Part shown: in pieces, positions 32,956 to 41,562 of the stretch | Layout: each line of letters begins with the position of its first letter | Numbering within the stretch: position 1 is the first letter of the stretch | From: an uncultured Collinsella sp. | Lineage (GTDB): Bacteria > Actinomycetota > Coriobacteriia > Coriobacteriales > Coriobacteriaceae | Direction: 5' to 3' | NCBI GenBank assembly: GCA_900554325.1 | Contig: USHA01000006.1 | Coordinates: forward strand, 1-49,626 | Length of the DNA stretch: 49,626 nucleotides | Notes under the pieces: model-generated | Database searches by the model: none | Seen by the model: the letters and a program-made list of their open reading frames with translations, nothing else | What the model was told of the DNA's origin: nothing | Program-made: the position numbers and the translations under genes

Positions 32956-34299
32956 CTAGTTCGCCATGACGCCTTCGGTCCAAGCCTCAACGTCCTCGAT
33001 GCGCAGGACGTTGGCGACCTCGGCCACGCAGTCGACGCTGGCAAGCTCGGCAGCGGCAGCCTGGACGTCCTTCTCGAGCGCGCGGTGCGTCAGGAAGATG
33101 ACCGAACAGGCATCGCTGACGCCCGACTTGCCGTCTTCGACCTGGTTGATGAGCGAGATCGAGATGTTGTGCTTGGCAAAGATGTTGACCGTCTCGGACA
33201 GGGCACCCACGCGGTCGGCGACCTTCAGGCGCACATAGTACTTGGTCTGGAGCTCGTCCATGGGCTTAAAGGCGAGGTTGTGGCCATAGGGCTCAATCTC
33301 GGGCAGCGGAGCCACGCCGCGGCTGATCTGCTCGGAGAGCGACAGGATATCGCCCACGACGGCGCTCGCGGTGGGGAAGGAGCCTGCGCCGGCACCGTAG
33401 AACATGGTCTCGCCTACGGCGTCGCCTACCACGTAGACAGCGTTCATGGCGCCGTTGACCTTGGCAAGCATATGGTCGGCGGGAATCAGCGTGGGATGCA
33501 CACGGACGTCGACACCGGTGTCGGTGTTGCGGGCGATACCGAGCAGCTTAATGGTGTAGCCGAGCTCGCGGGCTTGGGCGATGTCCTCGGCACCGATGGT
33601 ACGGATACCCTGCTGGTACACATCGTCGGTGGTAACGCGGGTGCCAAAGCCGATGGAGGCGAGGATGGCCGTCTTGCTGGCGGCATCGAAGCCGTCGACG
33701 TCGGCGGACGGGTCGGCCTCGGCATAGCCCTTGGCCTGTGCGTCGGCAAGCACGTCGGCGTAATCGGCGCCCTCGGCGTCCATGCGCGACAGGATATAGT
33801 TGGTGGTACCGTTGAGAATGCCGGCGATGGTCAGGATCTTGTTGCCCACCAGGTCGTGCTCGAGCGTGCTCACGATGGGGATGCCGCCGCCGCAGCTGGC
33901 CTCGCACTTAATCTGCACGCCGCACGCGCGCGCCTTCTCGGCGAGCGTCTCGACATGACGGCCCAGCAGGGCCTTGTTGGCAGAGACGACATGCTTGCCG
34001 TTCTCGAAGGCAGTGGTGAAGATCTCGGTTGCGGGATGCTCACCGCCGATCAGCTCGACGACGATGTCGACGGCGGGGTCGCTGACGACATCGTGCCAGT
34101 CACTCGTAAAGGCCTCGCGCTCAATGCCTGCCGCCTCGGCCTGCTCCCAAGCAAGCGCGCAGGCGCGGGTCAGCTTAAGGTCGATGCCGTAGGCTGCCAG
34201 GTACTCATCGTGGTGGCTGTTGATCAGACGGGCCACGCCGCCGCCGACGGTTCCCAGACCGATCAGACCGACGTTCACGGTGCGCAGGGGTTCGCTCAT
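32956..34299 (-). CDS. hom: Homoserine dehydrogenase
   Basis: 447 residues. Reduces aspartate semialdehyde to homoserine, the branch point of threonine and methionine synthesis. NAD(P) motif VGLIGLGTVGGGVARLI at the start, VVELIGGEHPATEI, VSANKALLGRHVETLAEKA, ASCGGGIPIVSTLE, the catalytic domain GILNGTTNYILSRMDAEGADYADVLADAQ with AKGYAEADPSADVDGFDAA, and a C-terminal ACT domain (KVADRVGALSETVNIFAKHNISISLINQV) that allows feedback by threonine. AAGGAGCTATCT precedes the ATG. No thrB, thrC or aspartokinase gene is in the window. Full length for the ACT-containing class. Confidence 0.96.
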   Translation of the reverse strand: MSEPLRTVNVGLIGLGTVGGGVARLINSHHDEYLAAYGIDLKLTRACALAWEQAEAAGIEREAFTSDWHDVVSDPAVDIVVELIGGEHPATEIFTTAFENGKHVVSANKALLGRHVETLAEKARACGVQIKCEASCGGGIPIVSTLEHDLVGNKILTIAGILNGTTNYILSRMDAEGADYADVLADAQAKGYAEADPSADVDGFDAASKTAILASIGFGTRVTTDDVYQQGIRTIGAEDIAQARELGYTIKLLGIARNTDTGVDVRVHPTLIPADHMLAKVNGAMNAVYVVGDAVGETMFYGAGAGSFPTASAVVGDILSLSEQISRGVAPLPEIEPYGHNLAFKPMDELQTKYYVRLKVADRVGALSETVNIFAKHNISISLINQVEDGKSGVSDACSVIFLTHRALEKDVQAAAAELASVDCVAEVANVLRIEDVEAWTEGVMAN

Positions 34300-34550
34300 A
34301 GATAGCTCCTTCGTGCATCTTATGGATGGATTAACCGCTTAAAGGTTGAGTGCATTCTAGCGTGAACCGAGGGCGCGTGCTCGCCAGGCAACAGGAGTCG
34401 CACAAAACGGCACCCCCGAAACGCTGCGGAAACATTGGAAACATGCTCGCTACAAACGGAACTCCGTAACAAACTGTCAACGTTTGCGCCATAAGGTTTG
34501 CCCCGTACCGCAAGACGGCCGCGCTGCGGCCAGCGAAAAAGGGGGACACC

Positions 34551-34746
34551 ATGTTTAGCATCAACAACGTACTTAACCGCAGGAGTTTCCTTGTTGGAGC
34601 CACGCTTATTTTTGCCCCGATCTATTACACCCCAGCGTCCGTTTTGCTCAAGAACGCCAAGGACATGAGCTACGACATGACACTAATGGGTGTCGACGGC
34701 ATGGACAGCCTATGTGATTCAGGATGGCAAGTACATCGCCGCCTAA
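34551..34746 (+). pseudogene. Collapsed remnant of a livJ-type substrate-binding protein gene
   Basis: The reading frame keeps a start with AAAGGGGGACACC ribosome site and a livJ-like N-terminus (LNRRSFLVGA, compare MNRRSVIASA at 35018). It then jumps to a segment matching the middle of the intact protein (TLIFAPIYYTPASVLLKNAKDM, intact copy near residue 240), then in another frame to its last residues (AYVIQDGKYIAA, compare AYVITDGKYVQA). So two large internal deletions and a frameshift produced this 83-codon shell; as written, the frame ends in an unrelated tail. Its high similarity to livJ suggests a duplicated or ancestral tandem gene. It no longer encodes a binding protein. Confidence 0.85.
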
Positions 34747-35017
34747 GTGCGCATAAAGCGCTACCGGTGAGGCCGTTTTATTCAGGGCAAGGGCGCTTGT
34801 AACAGAACAGAAACATTACTTTCACATAATAAAGTGGCTAAACTGCATAAACCGATAGAAATACGCATAAATATGGATAAATGGACAAAGCAAAAGAAAA
34901 GTTGAAATAATCGCCACTTTTCTCAACTAAAGCGTCTACTATTTTGCGAACGCCGAACACGGCGAAGGATGGCCTGTCGGGCAACCGAAACCCGACGAGA
35001 TTTGAGAGGAGAGCCGC

Positions 35018-36205
35018 ATGTCGAGCCTCACCGGTAAGTCATTGAACCCTGTTATGAATCGCAGGAGCGTTATCGCGAGCGCAGCAGGTCTGGGGGCGAT
35101 GTCCATTCTAGCTGGCTGCTCCTCCAACGGCGGCGACAGCGGTTCCGCTTCGAGCGACGCTTCGTTTAAGATCGGCACCATCGGCCCGCTGACCGGCGCC
35201 AACGCGTCCTACGGCAAGTCCGTTACCCAGGGTGTCGAGCTCGGCTGCAAGGATTTCTCGACCAAGGAGCTGCCGCTTGCCAGCAAGGCCGAGGATGACC
35301 AGGCCGATGGCGAGAAGGCCGTCAACGCCTTCAACACCCTGCTCGACTGGGGCATGCAGGCCCTCGTCGGTCCGACCACCACGGGTGCGTCGGTTGCCGT
35401 TGCCGCAGAGTGTGGTAACGACCCCAAGACGTTCATGATCACCCCGTCCGCGTCCTCCGAGGACGTCACCGACGGCAAGGATTGCGTCTTCCAGGTTTGC
35501 TTCACCGACCCCAACCAGGGTGTCAACGCTGCCAAGTTCCTGGCGCAGAAGTATGCGGACGAGAAGTTCGTGCTGTTCTATAACTCCGGCGACGCCTATT
35601 CTTCGGGCATCGCAGATTCCTTTAAGGCCCAGGCCGCTGAGTCCAAGCTCGAGATTGTCGACGAGGAGACCTTTAAGGACGACTCCGCCACGAGCTTTAC
35701 CAACCAGCTGACCAAGGCCAAGCAGGCCGGCGCCACCATGATCTTTGCGCCGATCTACTACACGCCGGCGTCCGTTTTGCTCAAGAACGCCAAGGACATG
35801 GGCTACGACGTCAAGATGATGGGCTGCGACGGCATGGACGGCATCCTGGGCGTTGAGGGCTTCGATACCTCTCTTGCCGAGGGTCTGCTGCTCATGACCC
35901 CGTTCTCTGCCGACGACGAGAAGAACGCCGACTTCGTCAACGCTTACAAGGATAAGTACGGCGATACCCCCGACCAGTTTGCCGCCGACGCCTACGACGG
36001 CGTGCACGCGGTGGCCGAGGCCGTCAGGGAGGCCGGTCTTGGAGTCGACGCCGATCCGACCGAGGCCGCCGAGAAGCTGTCCAAGGCTATGCTCAAGATT
36101 ACCGTTGACGGTCTGACCGGCAAGCTCACCTGGAACGATAAGGGCCAGGTTCAGAAGGAGCCCACGGCGTACGTCATCACCGATGGCAAGTACGTACAGG
36201 CCTAA
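35018..36205 (+). CDS. livJ: Branched-chain amino acid ABC transporter substrate-binding lipoprotein
   Basis: 395 residues. The signal region NRRSVIASAAGLGAMSILAGCSS has a lipobox LAGC and a twin-arginine-like start, so it is exported and tethered as a lipoprotein on the outer face of the membrane. The mature protein has the Leu/Ile/Val-binding fold: FKIGTIGPLTGANASYGKSV, GVELGCKDF, VGPTTTGASVAVAAEC, KTFMITPSAS, FVLFYNSGDAYSSG, DETFKDDSATSFTNQLTKAKQAG and APIYYTPASVLLKNAKDMGYDVKMMGCDG. It captures the substrate for the LivHMGF permease that follows. GAGAGGAGAGCCGC precedes the ATG. An AT-rich leader (34803-35017) with a short GTCGGG/CCCGAC hairpin (34976-34996) lies upstream. Confidence 0.95.
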   Translation: MSSLTGKSLNPVMNRRSVIASAAGLGAMSILAGCSSNGGDSGSASSDASFKIGTIGPLTGANASYGKSVTQGVELGCKDFSTKELPLASKAEDDQADGEKAVNAFNTLLDWGMQALVGPTTTGASVAVAAECGNDPKTFMITPSASSEDVTDGKDCVFQVCFTDPNQGVNAAKFLAQKYADEKFVLFYNSGDAYSSGIADSFKAQAAESKLEIVDEETFKDDSATSFTNQLTKAKQAGATMIFAPIYYTPASVLLKNAKDMGYDVKMMGCDGMDGILGVEGFDTSLAEGLLLMTPFSADDEKNADFVNAYKDKYGDTPDQFAADAYDGVHAVAEAVREAGLGVDADPTEAAEKLSKAMLKITVDGLTGKLTWNDKGQVQKEPTAYVITDGKYVQA

Positions 36206-36236
36206 TAGGCCGCCTTACATAGAGCGGTTTTGATCC

Positions 36237-36268
36237 CAAGCAGGGGAGGTTTTGGCCTTCCCTGCTTG
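36237..36268 (+). terminator. Hairpin between livJ and livH
   Basis: CAAGCAGGGGAGG (36237-36249) pairs with CCTTCCCTGCTTG (36256-36268), 13 bases with one G-U, loop TTTTGG. No T-run follows, so it is more likely an intercistronic stabiliser or partial terminator that keeps livJ mRNA in excess over the permease genes, as known for binding protein operons. Confidence 0.6.
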
Positions 36269-36344
36269 CTTGGTATCTAGGGACGATGTAACGTCCCTGT
36301 TTCATACATTAACTGGAAACCTATTCGAAAGGGGGATGTGGAAC

Positions 36345-37226
36345 ATGACGGTCTTTATCCAATACCTGGTCAACGGCCTGTCCATGGGCAGCGTCTACGC
36401 CATCATCGCGTTGGGCTACACCATGGTCTACGGTATCGCCAAGATGCTCAACTTCGCTCACGGCGATGTCATCATGGTCGGTGCCTATGTCTCGTTCTGC
36501 GCCACGTCGTATCTCGGCCTCCCGGGCTGGGCATCTGTAGTTCTCTCTTGTGTGGTCTGTACCGTTCTCGGTGTTCTCATCGAGGGTCTGGCCTATAAGC
36601 CGCTGCGTCAGGCGGGCCCGCTGGCCGTTCTGATCACGGCTATCGGCGTGTCTTACTTCCTGCAGAACGCCGCGCAGCTTCTGTGGGGCGCCACGCCCAA
36701 GAACTTCACTTCGCTCGTCACCTTCCAGGTGCCGGAGTTCTTGGCCAAGTTCAACGTAAGCGCCGTCTCGCTCGTCACCATCGTCGCCTGCCTGGTTATC
36801 ATGGCCGGCCTGATGTTCTTTACAGGAAAGACCAAGATGGGCAAAGCCATGCGTGCCGTGTCCGAGGACAAGGCCGCCGCTCAGCTCATGGGCATCAACG
36901 TCAACCGCACCATCTCGATGACGTTTGCCATAGGCTCTGCCCTTGCCGCCATCGCCGGCGTGCTGCTGTGCTCCTACTCGCCGGTGCTGCAGCCTACGAC
37001 GGGCGCCATGCCTGGCATCAAGGCCTTCGACGCCGCCGTCTTCGGTGGCATCGGTTCCATCCCCGGCGCCTTTGTCGGCGGCATTCTCATCGGCATCATC
37101 GAGGCGATGGCGCAGGCCTACATTTCCACGAGCCTTGCCAACTCCATCGTCTTTGGTGTTTTGATCATCGTCCTGCTCGTCAAGCCTGCCGGACTCTTGG
37201 GCAAGTACGTCCCCGAGAAGGTGTAG
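36345..37226 (+). CDS. livH: Branched-chain amino acid ABC transporter permease LivH
   Basis: 293 residues with about eight membrane helices. It begins FIQYLVNGLSMGSVYAIIALGYTMVYG, includes NFAHGDVIMVGAYV and the later SVAKTTIGKAMRA-type coupling segment (TGKTKMGKAMRAVSEDKAAAQLMGIN) that contacts the ATPases, and GIKAFDAAVFGGIGSIPGAFVGGILIG. Together with LivM it forms the channel. The ATG at 36345 has GAAAGGGGGATGTG before it; the frame open from 36252 is not supported. The next gene starts directly after the stop. Confidence 0.94.
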   Translation: MTVFIQYLVNGLSMGSVYAIIALGYTMVYGIAKMLNFAHGDVIMVGAYVSFCATSYLGLPGWASVVLSCVVCTVLGVLIEGLAYKPLRQAGPLAVLITAIGVSYFLQNAAQLLWGATPKNFTSLVTFQVPEFLAKFNVSAVSLVTIVACLVIMAGLMFFTGKTKMGKAMRAVSEDKAAAQLMGINVNRTISMTFAIGSALAAIAGVLLCSYSPVLQPTTGAMPGIKAFDAAVFGGIGSIPGAFVGGILIGIIEAMAQAYISTSLANSIVFGVLIIVLLVKPAGLLGKYVPEKV

Positions 37227-38315
37227 GTGAGCGGTATGAAGTTTCTTAAAGATAAGCAGACGCGTCACGACTTTGTTACGTACGCCATGTGCATCGTGGC
37301 CTTCGCCATCGTGTTCTTTATGCAGTCGAACCACATGATTCCGCGCATGATCGCCGGTCAGTTGGTTCCCATCACGGCCTACATCGTCATGGCCATTTCC
37401 CTCAACCTTGTCGTCGGCATCGCGGGCGATCTGTCGCTGGGCCATGCGGGCTTTATGAGCGTCGGCGCCTACACGGGCATCGTCACCGCGGTCGCCCTTG
37501 AGAGCGCCGTTCCCTCCGACCCGGTGCGCCTTATCATCAGCATCGTGGTCGGCGCCATCGCTGCCGCCATCCTGGGCTTCTTGATCGGCATCCCGGTCCT
37601 GCGCCTGAGCGGCGACTATCTGGCTATCGTGACCCTGGCTTTTGGCGAGATCATCAAAGAGATCGTCACCTGCCTCATTGTGGGCGTCGACTCCCGCGGC
37701 CTGCACGTGATCTTTAACATCACGGGCAACTCCACGATCGACGACCTGCACCTGCTCGAGGACGGCACCGCCATCATCAAGGGCGCCCAGGGCGCCTCGG
37801 GCGTGTCGACGTACTCGACCTTCCTCGCCGGTGCCATCCTGGTCATGGTCGCACTCGTGATCGTGCTCAACCTGGTTCGCAGCCGTACCGGCCGTGCCAT
37901 TATGGCCGTGCGCGATAACAAGATTGCAGCCGAGTCCGTAGGCATCTCCGTCACCGAGTACCGCATGATCGCCTTCGTGGTTTCCGCTGCCCTCGCCGGT
38001 GCTGCCGGAGCCCTCTTCGGCGGTAACTTCTCGCAGCTCTCCGCCACCAAGTTCGACTTCAACACGTCGATCCTCATTCTGGTGTTCGTGGTCCTGGGCG
38101 GTCTGGGCAATATGCGCGGCTCCGTCATCGCGGCGGCGCTGCTCACGGTGCTTCCCGAGCTGCTCCGTCAGTTCTCGGACTACCGCATGCTCATCTACGC
38201 CATCGTGCTGATCCTGGTCATGATTTTTACCAACAACCCGCAGCTCAAGGCGTTCTTCGGTCGCGTCAAGGATCGCTTTGCTTCCAAGAAGGAGGTGGCA
38301 GCCGATGCCCAGTAA
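37227..38315 (+). CDS. livM: Branched-chain amino acid ABC transporter permease LivM
   Basis: 362 residues with about ten hydrophobic segments. Family stretches: ISLNLVVGIAGDLSLGHAGFMSVGAYTG, ILGFLIGIPVLRLSGDYLAIVTLAFGEIIKEI, and RTGRAIMAVRDNKIAAESVGISVTEYRMIAF (cytoplasmic coupling loop). Starts at a GTG immediately after the livH stop with GAGAAGG before it; an in-frame ATG at 37236 is an alternative. Its last bases overlap livG by 11, so livM and livG are coupled. It ends in a charged KDRFASKKEVAADAQ tail. Confidence 0.94.
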   Translation: MSGMKFLKDKQTRHDFVTYAMCIVAFAIVFFMQSNHMIPRMIAGQLVPITAYIVMAISLNLVVGIAGDLSLGHAGFMSVGAYTGIVTAVALESAVPSDPVRLIISIVVGAIAAAILGFLIGIPVLRLSGDYLAIVTLAFGEIIKEIVTCLIVGVDSRGLHVIFNITGNSTIDDLHLLEDGTAIIKGAQGASGVSTYSTFLAGAILVMVALVIVLNLVRSRTGRAIMAVRDNKIAAESVGISVTEYRMIAFVVSAALAGAAGALFGGNFSQLSATKFDFNTSILILVFVVLGGLGNMRGSVIAAALLTVLPELLRQFSDYRMLIYAIVLILVMIFTNNPQLKAFFGRVKDRFASKKEVAADAQ

Positions 38316-39165
38316 ATTTGAGTTCAAGAAGGGCAAGATGGTCCCGTATCCTTCTGGCGCCATCGTTCCCGACCGCGACCTGGGCGAGTGCCCTGCACTC
38401 GAGTGCATCCACCTGGGCATTGAGTTCGGTGGCCTTAAGGCAGTCGACGACTTTAGCCTGACTATCGGCAAGACCGAGATTGCCGGTCTGATCGGTCCCA
38501 ACGGCGCCGGCAAGACCACGGTCTTCAACCTGCTCACCAAGGTGTACCAGCCCACGCACGGCACCATCCTGCTCGACGGCGAGGACACCTCGGGCAAGTC
38601 GGTCTATCAGGTCAACCGCATGGGTATTGCCCGTACGTTCCAGAACATTCGCCTGTTCAACACCATGACGGTGGAGGATAACGTTAAGGTCGGCCTGCAT
38701 AACCAGGAGCGTTACTCCGGCTTTGAGGGCGTGCTGCGCCTGCCGACGTATTGGAAGCACGAGAAGGCTGCTCACGAGCGTGCCATGGAGCTGCTGTCCA
38801 TCTTTGATATGGAACATCTGGCAAACGAACAGGCCGGCTCGCTGCCTTACGGCGCTCAGCGCCGCCTGGAGATCGTCCGTGCACTTGCCACCAATCCCAA
38901 GCTGCTGCTGCTCGACGAGCCTGCCGCCGGCATGAATCCGTCCGAGACCGCAGAGCTCATGGAGAACATCGTCAAGATTCGCGACACCTTCGGCATTGCC
39001 ATCATGCTTATCGAGCATGATATGTCGCTCGTCATGAACATCTGCGAGGGCATCTGCGTGCTCAACTTTGGTAAGGTCATCGCCAAGGGCACGGCCGAGG
39101 AAATCCAGAACAACGACGCCGTTATCGAGGCGTATCTGGGCAAGCAGGATAAGGGGGAGAACTAA
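38305..39165 (+). CDS. livG: Branched-chain amino acid ABC transporter ATPase LivG
   Basis: 286 residues. ATP-binding cassette: LIGPNGAGKTTVFNLLT (Walker A), ARTFQNIRLFNTMTVEDNV, a signature region SLPYGAQRRLEIVRALATNPKLLLLDEPAAGMNP (Walker B within) and MLIEHDMSLVMNICEGICVLNFGKVIAKGT. The normal LSGG signature is LPYGAQRRLE here, as usual for LivG. An N-terminal extension of about 35 residues (KFEFKKGKMVPYPSG) precedes the ABC core. GGAGGTGGCAGCCG precedes the ATG at 38305. Confidence 0.95.
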   Translation: MPSKFEFKKGKMVPYPSGAIVPDRDLGECPALECIHLGIEFGGLKAVDDFSLTIGKTEIAGLIGPNGAGKTTVFNLLTKVYQPTHGTILLDGEDTSGKSVYQVNRMGIARTFQNIRLFNTMTVEDNVKVGLHNQERYSGFEGVLRLPTYWKHEKAAHERAMELLSIFDMEHLANEQAGSLPYGAQRRLEIVRALATNPKLLLLDEPAAGMNPSETAELMENIVKIRDTFGIAIMLIEHDMSLVMNICEGICVLNFGKVIAKGTAEEIQNNDAVIEAYLGKQDKGEN

Positions 39166-39879
39166 ATGGCAGAGCCGATGCTTTCCGTCTACAACATCAA
39201 CGTCTGGTACGGCGCCATCCACGCCATCAAGGACATCTCCTTTAACGTCAACGAGGGCGAGATCGTTGCTCTGATCGGTGCGAACGGTGCTGGTAAGTCT
39301 ACGACGCTTAAAACCGTCTCGGGCCTGCTGCGTTCCAAGACCGGCTCCATCAAGTTTATGGGCGAGGACATTACCCATACGCCCGCCGATAAGCTGGTGG
39401 GTAAGGGCCTGGCTCAGGTCCCCGAGGGCCGTCGCGCCTTTTTGCAGATGACGGTCGAGGAGAACCTGGAGATGGGCGCCTATACACAGCCCAAGTCCAC
39501 GGTCGCTCCGGGCCTTGAGCGTGTCTACGAGCAGTTCCCGCGCCTTAAGGAGCGCCGTCGCCAGGTCGCCGGCACCCTTTCGGGCGGCGAGCAGCAGATG
39601 CTCGTTATGGGCCGCGCCCTTATGAGCAACCCCAAGCTGCTCATGCTCGACGAGCCTTCCATGGGCCTGGCGCCGATTCTGATTGAGCAGATCTTCCAGA
39701 TTGTCGAGGACCTGCACAAGGCCGGCACCACGGTGCTCCTGGTTGAGCAGAACGCGCAGATGGCGCTTTCCATCGCCACGCGCGGCTACGTGCTCGAGAC
39801 CGGCAAGATCACCATGACCGGCACCGGCCAGGAGCTCCTGCACGACGACAACGTGCGCAAGGCTTACTTGGGCGGTTAA
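39166..39879 (+). CDS. livF: Branched-chain amino acid ABC transporter ATPase LivF
   Basis: 237 residues, the normal LivF size. Walker A LIGANGAGKSTTLKTVSG, GLAQVPEGRRAFLQMTVEENLEMGAY, signature GTLSGGEQQMLVMGRALMSNPKLLMLDEPSMGL (LSGGE plus Walker B), and VLLVEQNAQMALSIATRGYVLETGKI. The ATG directly follows the livG stop. It completes the livJHMGF set and is followed by a strong terminator. Confidence 0.95.
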   Translation: MAEPMLSVYNINVWYGAIHAIKDISFNVNEGEIVALIGANGAGKSTTLKTVSGLLRSKTGSIKFMGEDITHTPADKLVGKGLAQVPEGRRAFLQMTVEENLEMGAYTQPKSTVAPGLERVYEQFPRLKERRRQVAGTLSGGEQQMLVMGRALMSNPKLLMLDEPSMGLAPILIEQIFQIVEDLHKAGTTVLLVEQNAQMALSIATRGYVLETGKITMTGTGQELLHDDNVRKAYLGG

Positions 39880-39891
39880 TCCATTCAACAA

Positions 39892-39926
39892 AGGGGCGCT
39901 GGCTATCCCGGTCAGCGCCCCTTTTT
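39892..39926 (+). terminator. Rho-independent terminator of livJHMGF
   Basis: AGGGGCGCTG (39892-39901) pairs with CAGCGCCCCT (39913-39922) and is followed by TTTTT. It starts 12 bases after the livF stop. The long palindrome at 39927 begins immediately after. Confidence 0.9.
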
Positions 39927-39995
39927 AAGTTGCGGTGAAATAGGGACTAATTGGGGGTTCAAGAAGCCAAAACAGTCCCTATTCCACCGCAACTT
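39927..39995. repeat. Long 22-bp-arm palindrome (REP-like element)
   Basis: Arms 39927-39948 and 39974-39995 are inverted with one mismatch, around a 25-base loop (AATTGGGGGTTCAAGAAGCC...). The hairpin is too regular to be chance and has no T-run, so it is not an ordinary terminator. Its loop resembles that of unit 3 of the tandem array near 31.8 kb (AATCGGCGTTCAAGA), which may mean a shared origin. Confidence 0.8.
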
Positions 39996-40053
39996 CATGG
40001 GGGCGTGCGACAATGCCCGTCGGAAAACACTTGCTGCCTTTGGGGGTCTATCT

Positions 40054-40731
40054 ATGCTGTACGAGTTTTGTGCCGAGAACTTTGAGCGAGTGCCGGCGGC
40101 CATCGAGGCCGGTGCGGGGCGCATTGAGCTGTGTGACAACCTCGCCGTCGGTGGCACCACGCCTTCCGCCGGCGTTATTAGCGCTACAGTCAGCTACGCT
40201 CACGAGCATGACGCGCGAGTGATGTGCATGATCCGTCCGCGTGGTGGCGACTTTCATTACAACCAGGACGAGCTGCGCATGATGGAGATGGACCTGGGCC
40301 TTGCTGTGAGCGCCGGCGTTGACGGCCTGGTCTTTGGCTGCTGCAAGCCCTTTGCCGGCGGCTGGGCGCTCGACGGGCTCACCCTCGGCGCCCTCGTTAT
40401 GGCTACGGGCTGCGCGACCGAGGAATGTAAGCGCGAGTCCATCGACATCACCTTCCACATGGCGTTTGACCAGCTCTCGCCCGAGGCTCAGCTCGATGCG
40501 ATTGATACACTTGCCGACTGCGGCGTTACGCGCATCCTCACGCATGGCGGCGCTGCCGGTACGTCGATCGAGGATAATTTCGATCACCTGGCTCGTTTAA
40601 TCGAGTATGCGGGCGATCGTTTGACCATCCTTCCCGGCGGCGGCATCACTACGGCAAATCGCGACGCGGTCGCGGCGGCGCTGGGCGTCTCCGAGCTCCA
40701 TGGCACCAAGATCGTGCCGCTGGAGGTATAA
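40054..40731 (+). CDS. cutC: Copper homeostasis protein CutC
   Basis: 225 residues in a TIM barrel typical of CutC: LYEFCAENFERVPAAIEAGAGRIELCDNLAVGGTTPSAGVI at the start, VMCMIRPRGGDFHY, ELRMMEMDLGLAVSAGVDGLVFG, and TFHMAFDQLSPEAQLDAIDTLADCGVTRILTHGGAAGT. CutC has been linked to copper tolerance, although its exact activity is not established. TTTGGGGGTCTATCT precedes the ATG. A GTG four bases after its stop opens the next gene with GGAGGTATAACCC, so the two are one unit. Confidence 0.92.
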   Translation: MLYEFCAENFERVPAAIEAGAGRIELCDNLAVGGTTPSAGVISATVSYAHEHDARVMCMIRPRGGDFHYNQDELRMMEMDLGLAVSAGVDGLVFGCCKPFAGGWALDGLTLGALVMATGCATEECKRESIDITFHMAFDQLSPEAQLDAIDTLADCGVTRILTHGGAAGTSIEDNFDHLARLIEYAGDRLTILPGGGITTANRDAVAAALGVSELHGTKIVPLEV

Positions 40732-40734
40732 CCC

Positions 40735-41532
40735 GTGGCGCTGGTATTTGACGTTCAGCAGGCGAGCGGTAAGCCCGACGATAATCGTCGCCCTGGCACC
40801 GCGTGCCCCTTTTGCGACACGGAGGGACTTGCCAACATCATCCAGCGCGATGGTGACTGCATCTGGCTCGAGAATAAGTTCAAGACCTTGCGGGCCACAC
40901 GTCAGACCGTATTGATCGAGTCTGCCAATCACGACGCCGACCTGGTGACCTATGAACCGGATGAGCTGCATCATGTGATGCGGTTTGCCCTGGGCTGTTG
41001 GCAGCAGATGATCGATTCTCAACAGTACCGCAGTGTGCTCATGTACAAGAACAAAGGCCCGCTTTCGGGCGGCAGCCTCGTCCATCCACACATGCAGATT
41101 GTGGGCCTGGAACAGGAGGACGGCTATGCGGCGCTGACCTCAGCCAACTTTGAAGGCATCAGTGTCTGGCAACAGGGGAGAATCTCGGTCGACATCTCAA
41201 CCGAACCGATCATGGGGTTCTTTGAGGTCAACGTCTCGGCTCCACAGGGAATCGCCGCCAGCGACGACGCCCGCGACCAAGCCGAAGCGGACCTGTTTGC
41301 CGATGCGATTCAGGTGGCCCTGCGCTATATCCTGCACGAGCACCATGGCGGTCGCGCGGAGTCGTACAACTTGTTCTTCTACCACATGGACGGCCGGACC
41401 ATTGCCAAGGCTCTGCCACGTTGGGTGGTTTCGCCCTACTTTGTGGGCAATCGTCTGGCCCAGGTCAATGCCGAGACCACGCTCGATATCGATGCTGAGC
41501 GCCTGCGTGCGCATCTGGAAACGCTCGCGTAG
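40735..41532 (+). CDS. DUF4931 protein, galactose-1-phosphate uridylyltransferase-like
   Basis: 265 residues of the HIT/GalT fold. It has a CPFC pair (24-27) as the zinc-like motif, LVHPHMQI (116-122) carrying the HPHxQ nucleotidyl-transfer motif, and WVVSPYFVGNRLAQVN at the end. DUF4931 members lack a confirmed substrate; a nucleotide-sugar or nucleotide hydrolase/transferase is plausible. It is co-transcribed with cutC and starts at GTG 40735. It converges with the symporter gene at 41563. Confidence 0.85.
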   Translation: MALVFDVQQASGKPDDNRRPGTACPFCDTEGLANIIQRDGDCIWLENKFKTLRATRQTVLIESANHDADLVTYEPDELHHVMRFALGCWQQMIDSQQYRSVLMYKNKGPLSGGSLVHPHMQIVGLEQEDGYAALTSANFEGISVWQQGRISVDISTEPIMGFFEVNVSAPQGIAASDDARDQAEADLFADAIQVALRYILHEHHGGRAESYNLFFYHMDGRTIAKALPRWVVSPYFVGNRLAQVNAETTLDIDAERLRAHLETLA

Positions 41533-41562
41533 CAAGGCGAGCGCCTGCGAAAAGAGTGCTGC

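Noticed and set aside
36321..38597. A 758-codon minus-strand open frame across livH-livG
   Set aside because: It spans parts of three clearly real genes on the other strand and is rich in HDG/DHD-type residues expected from antisense of membrane protein codons.
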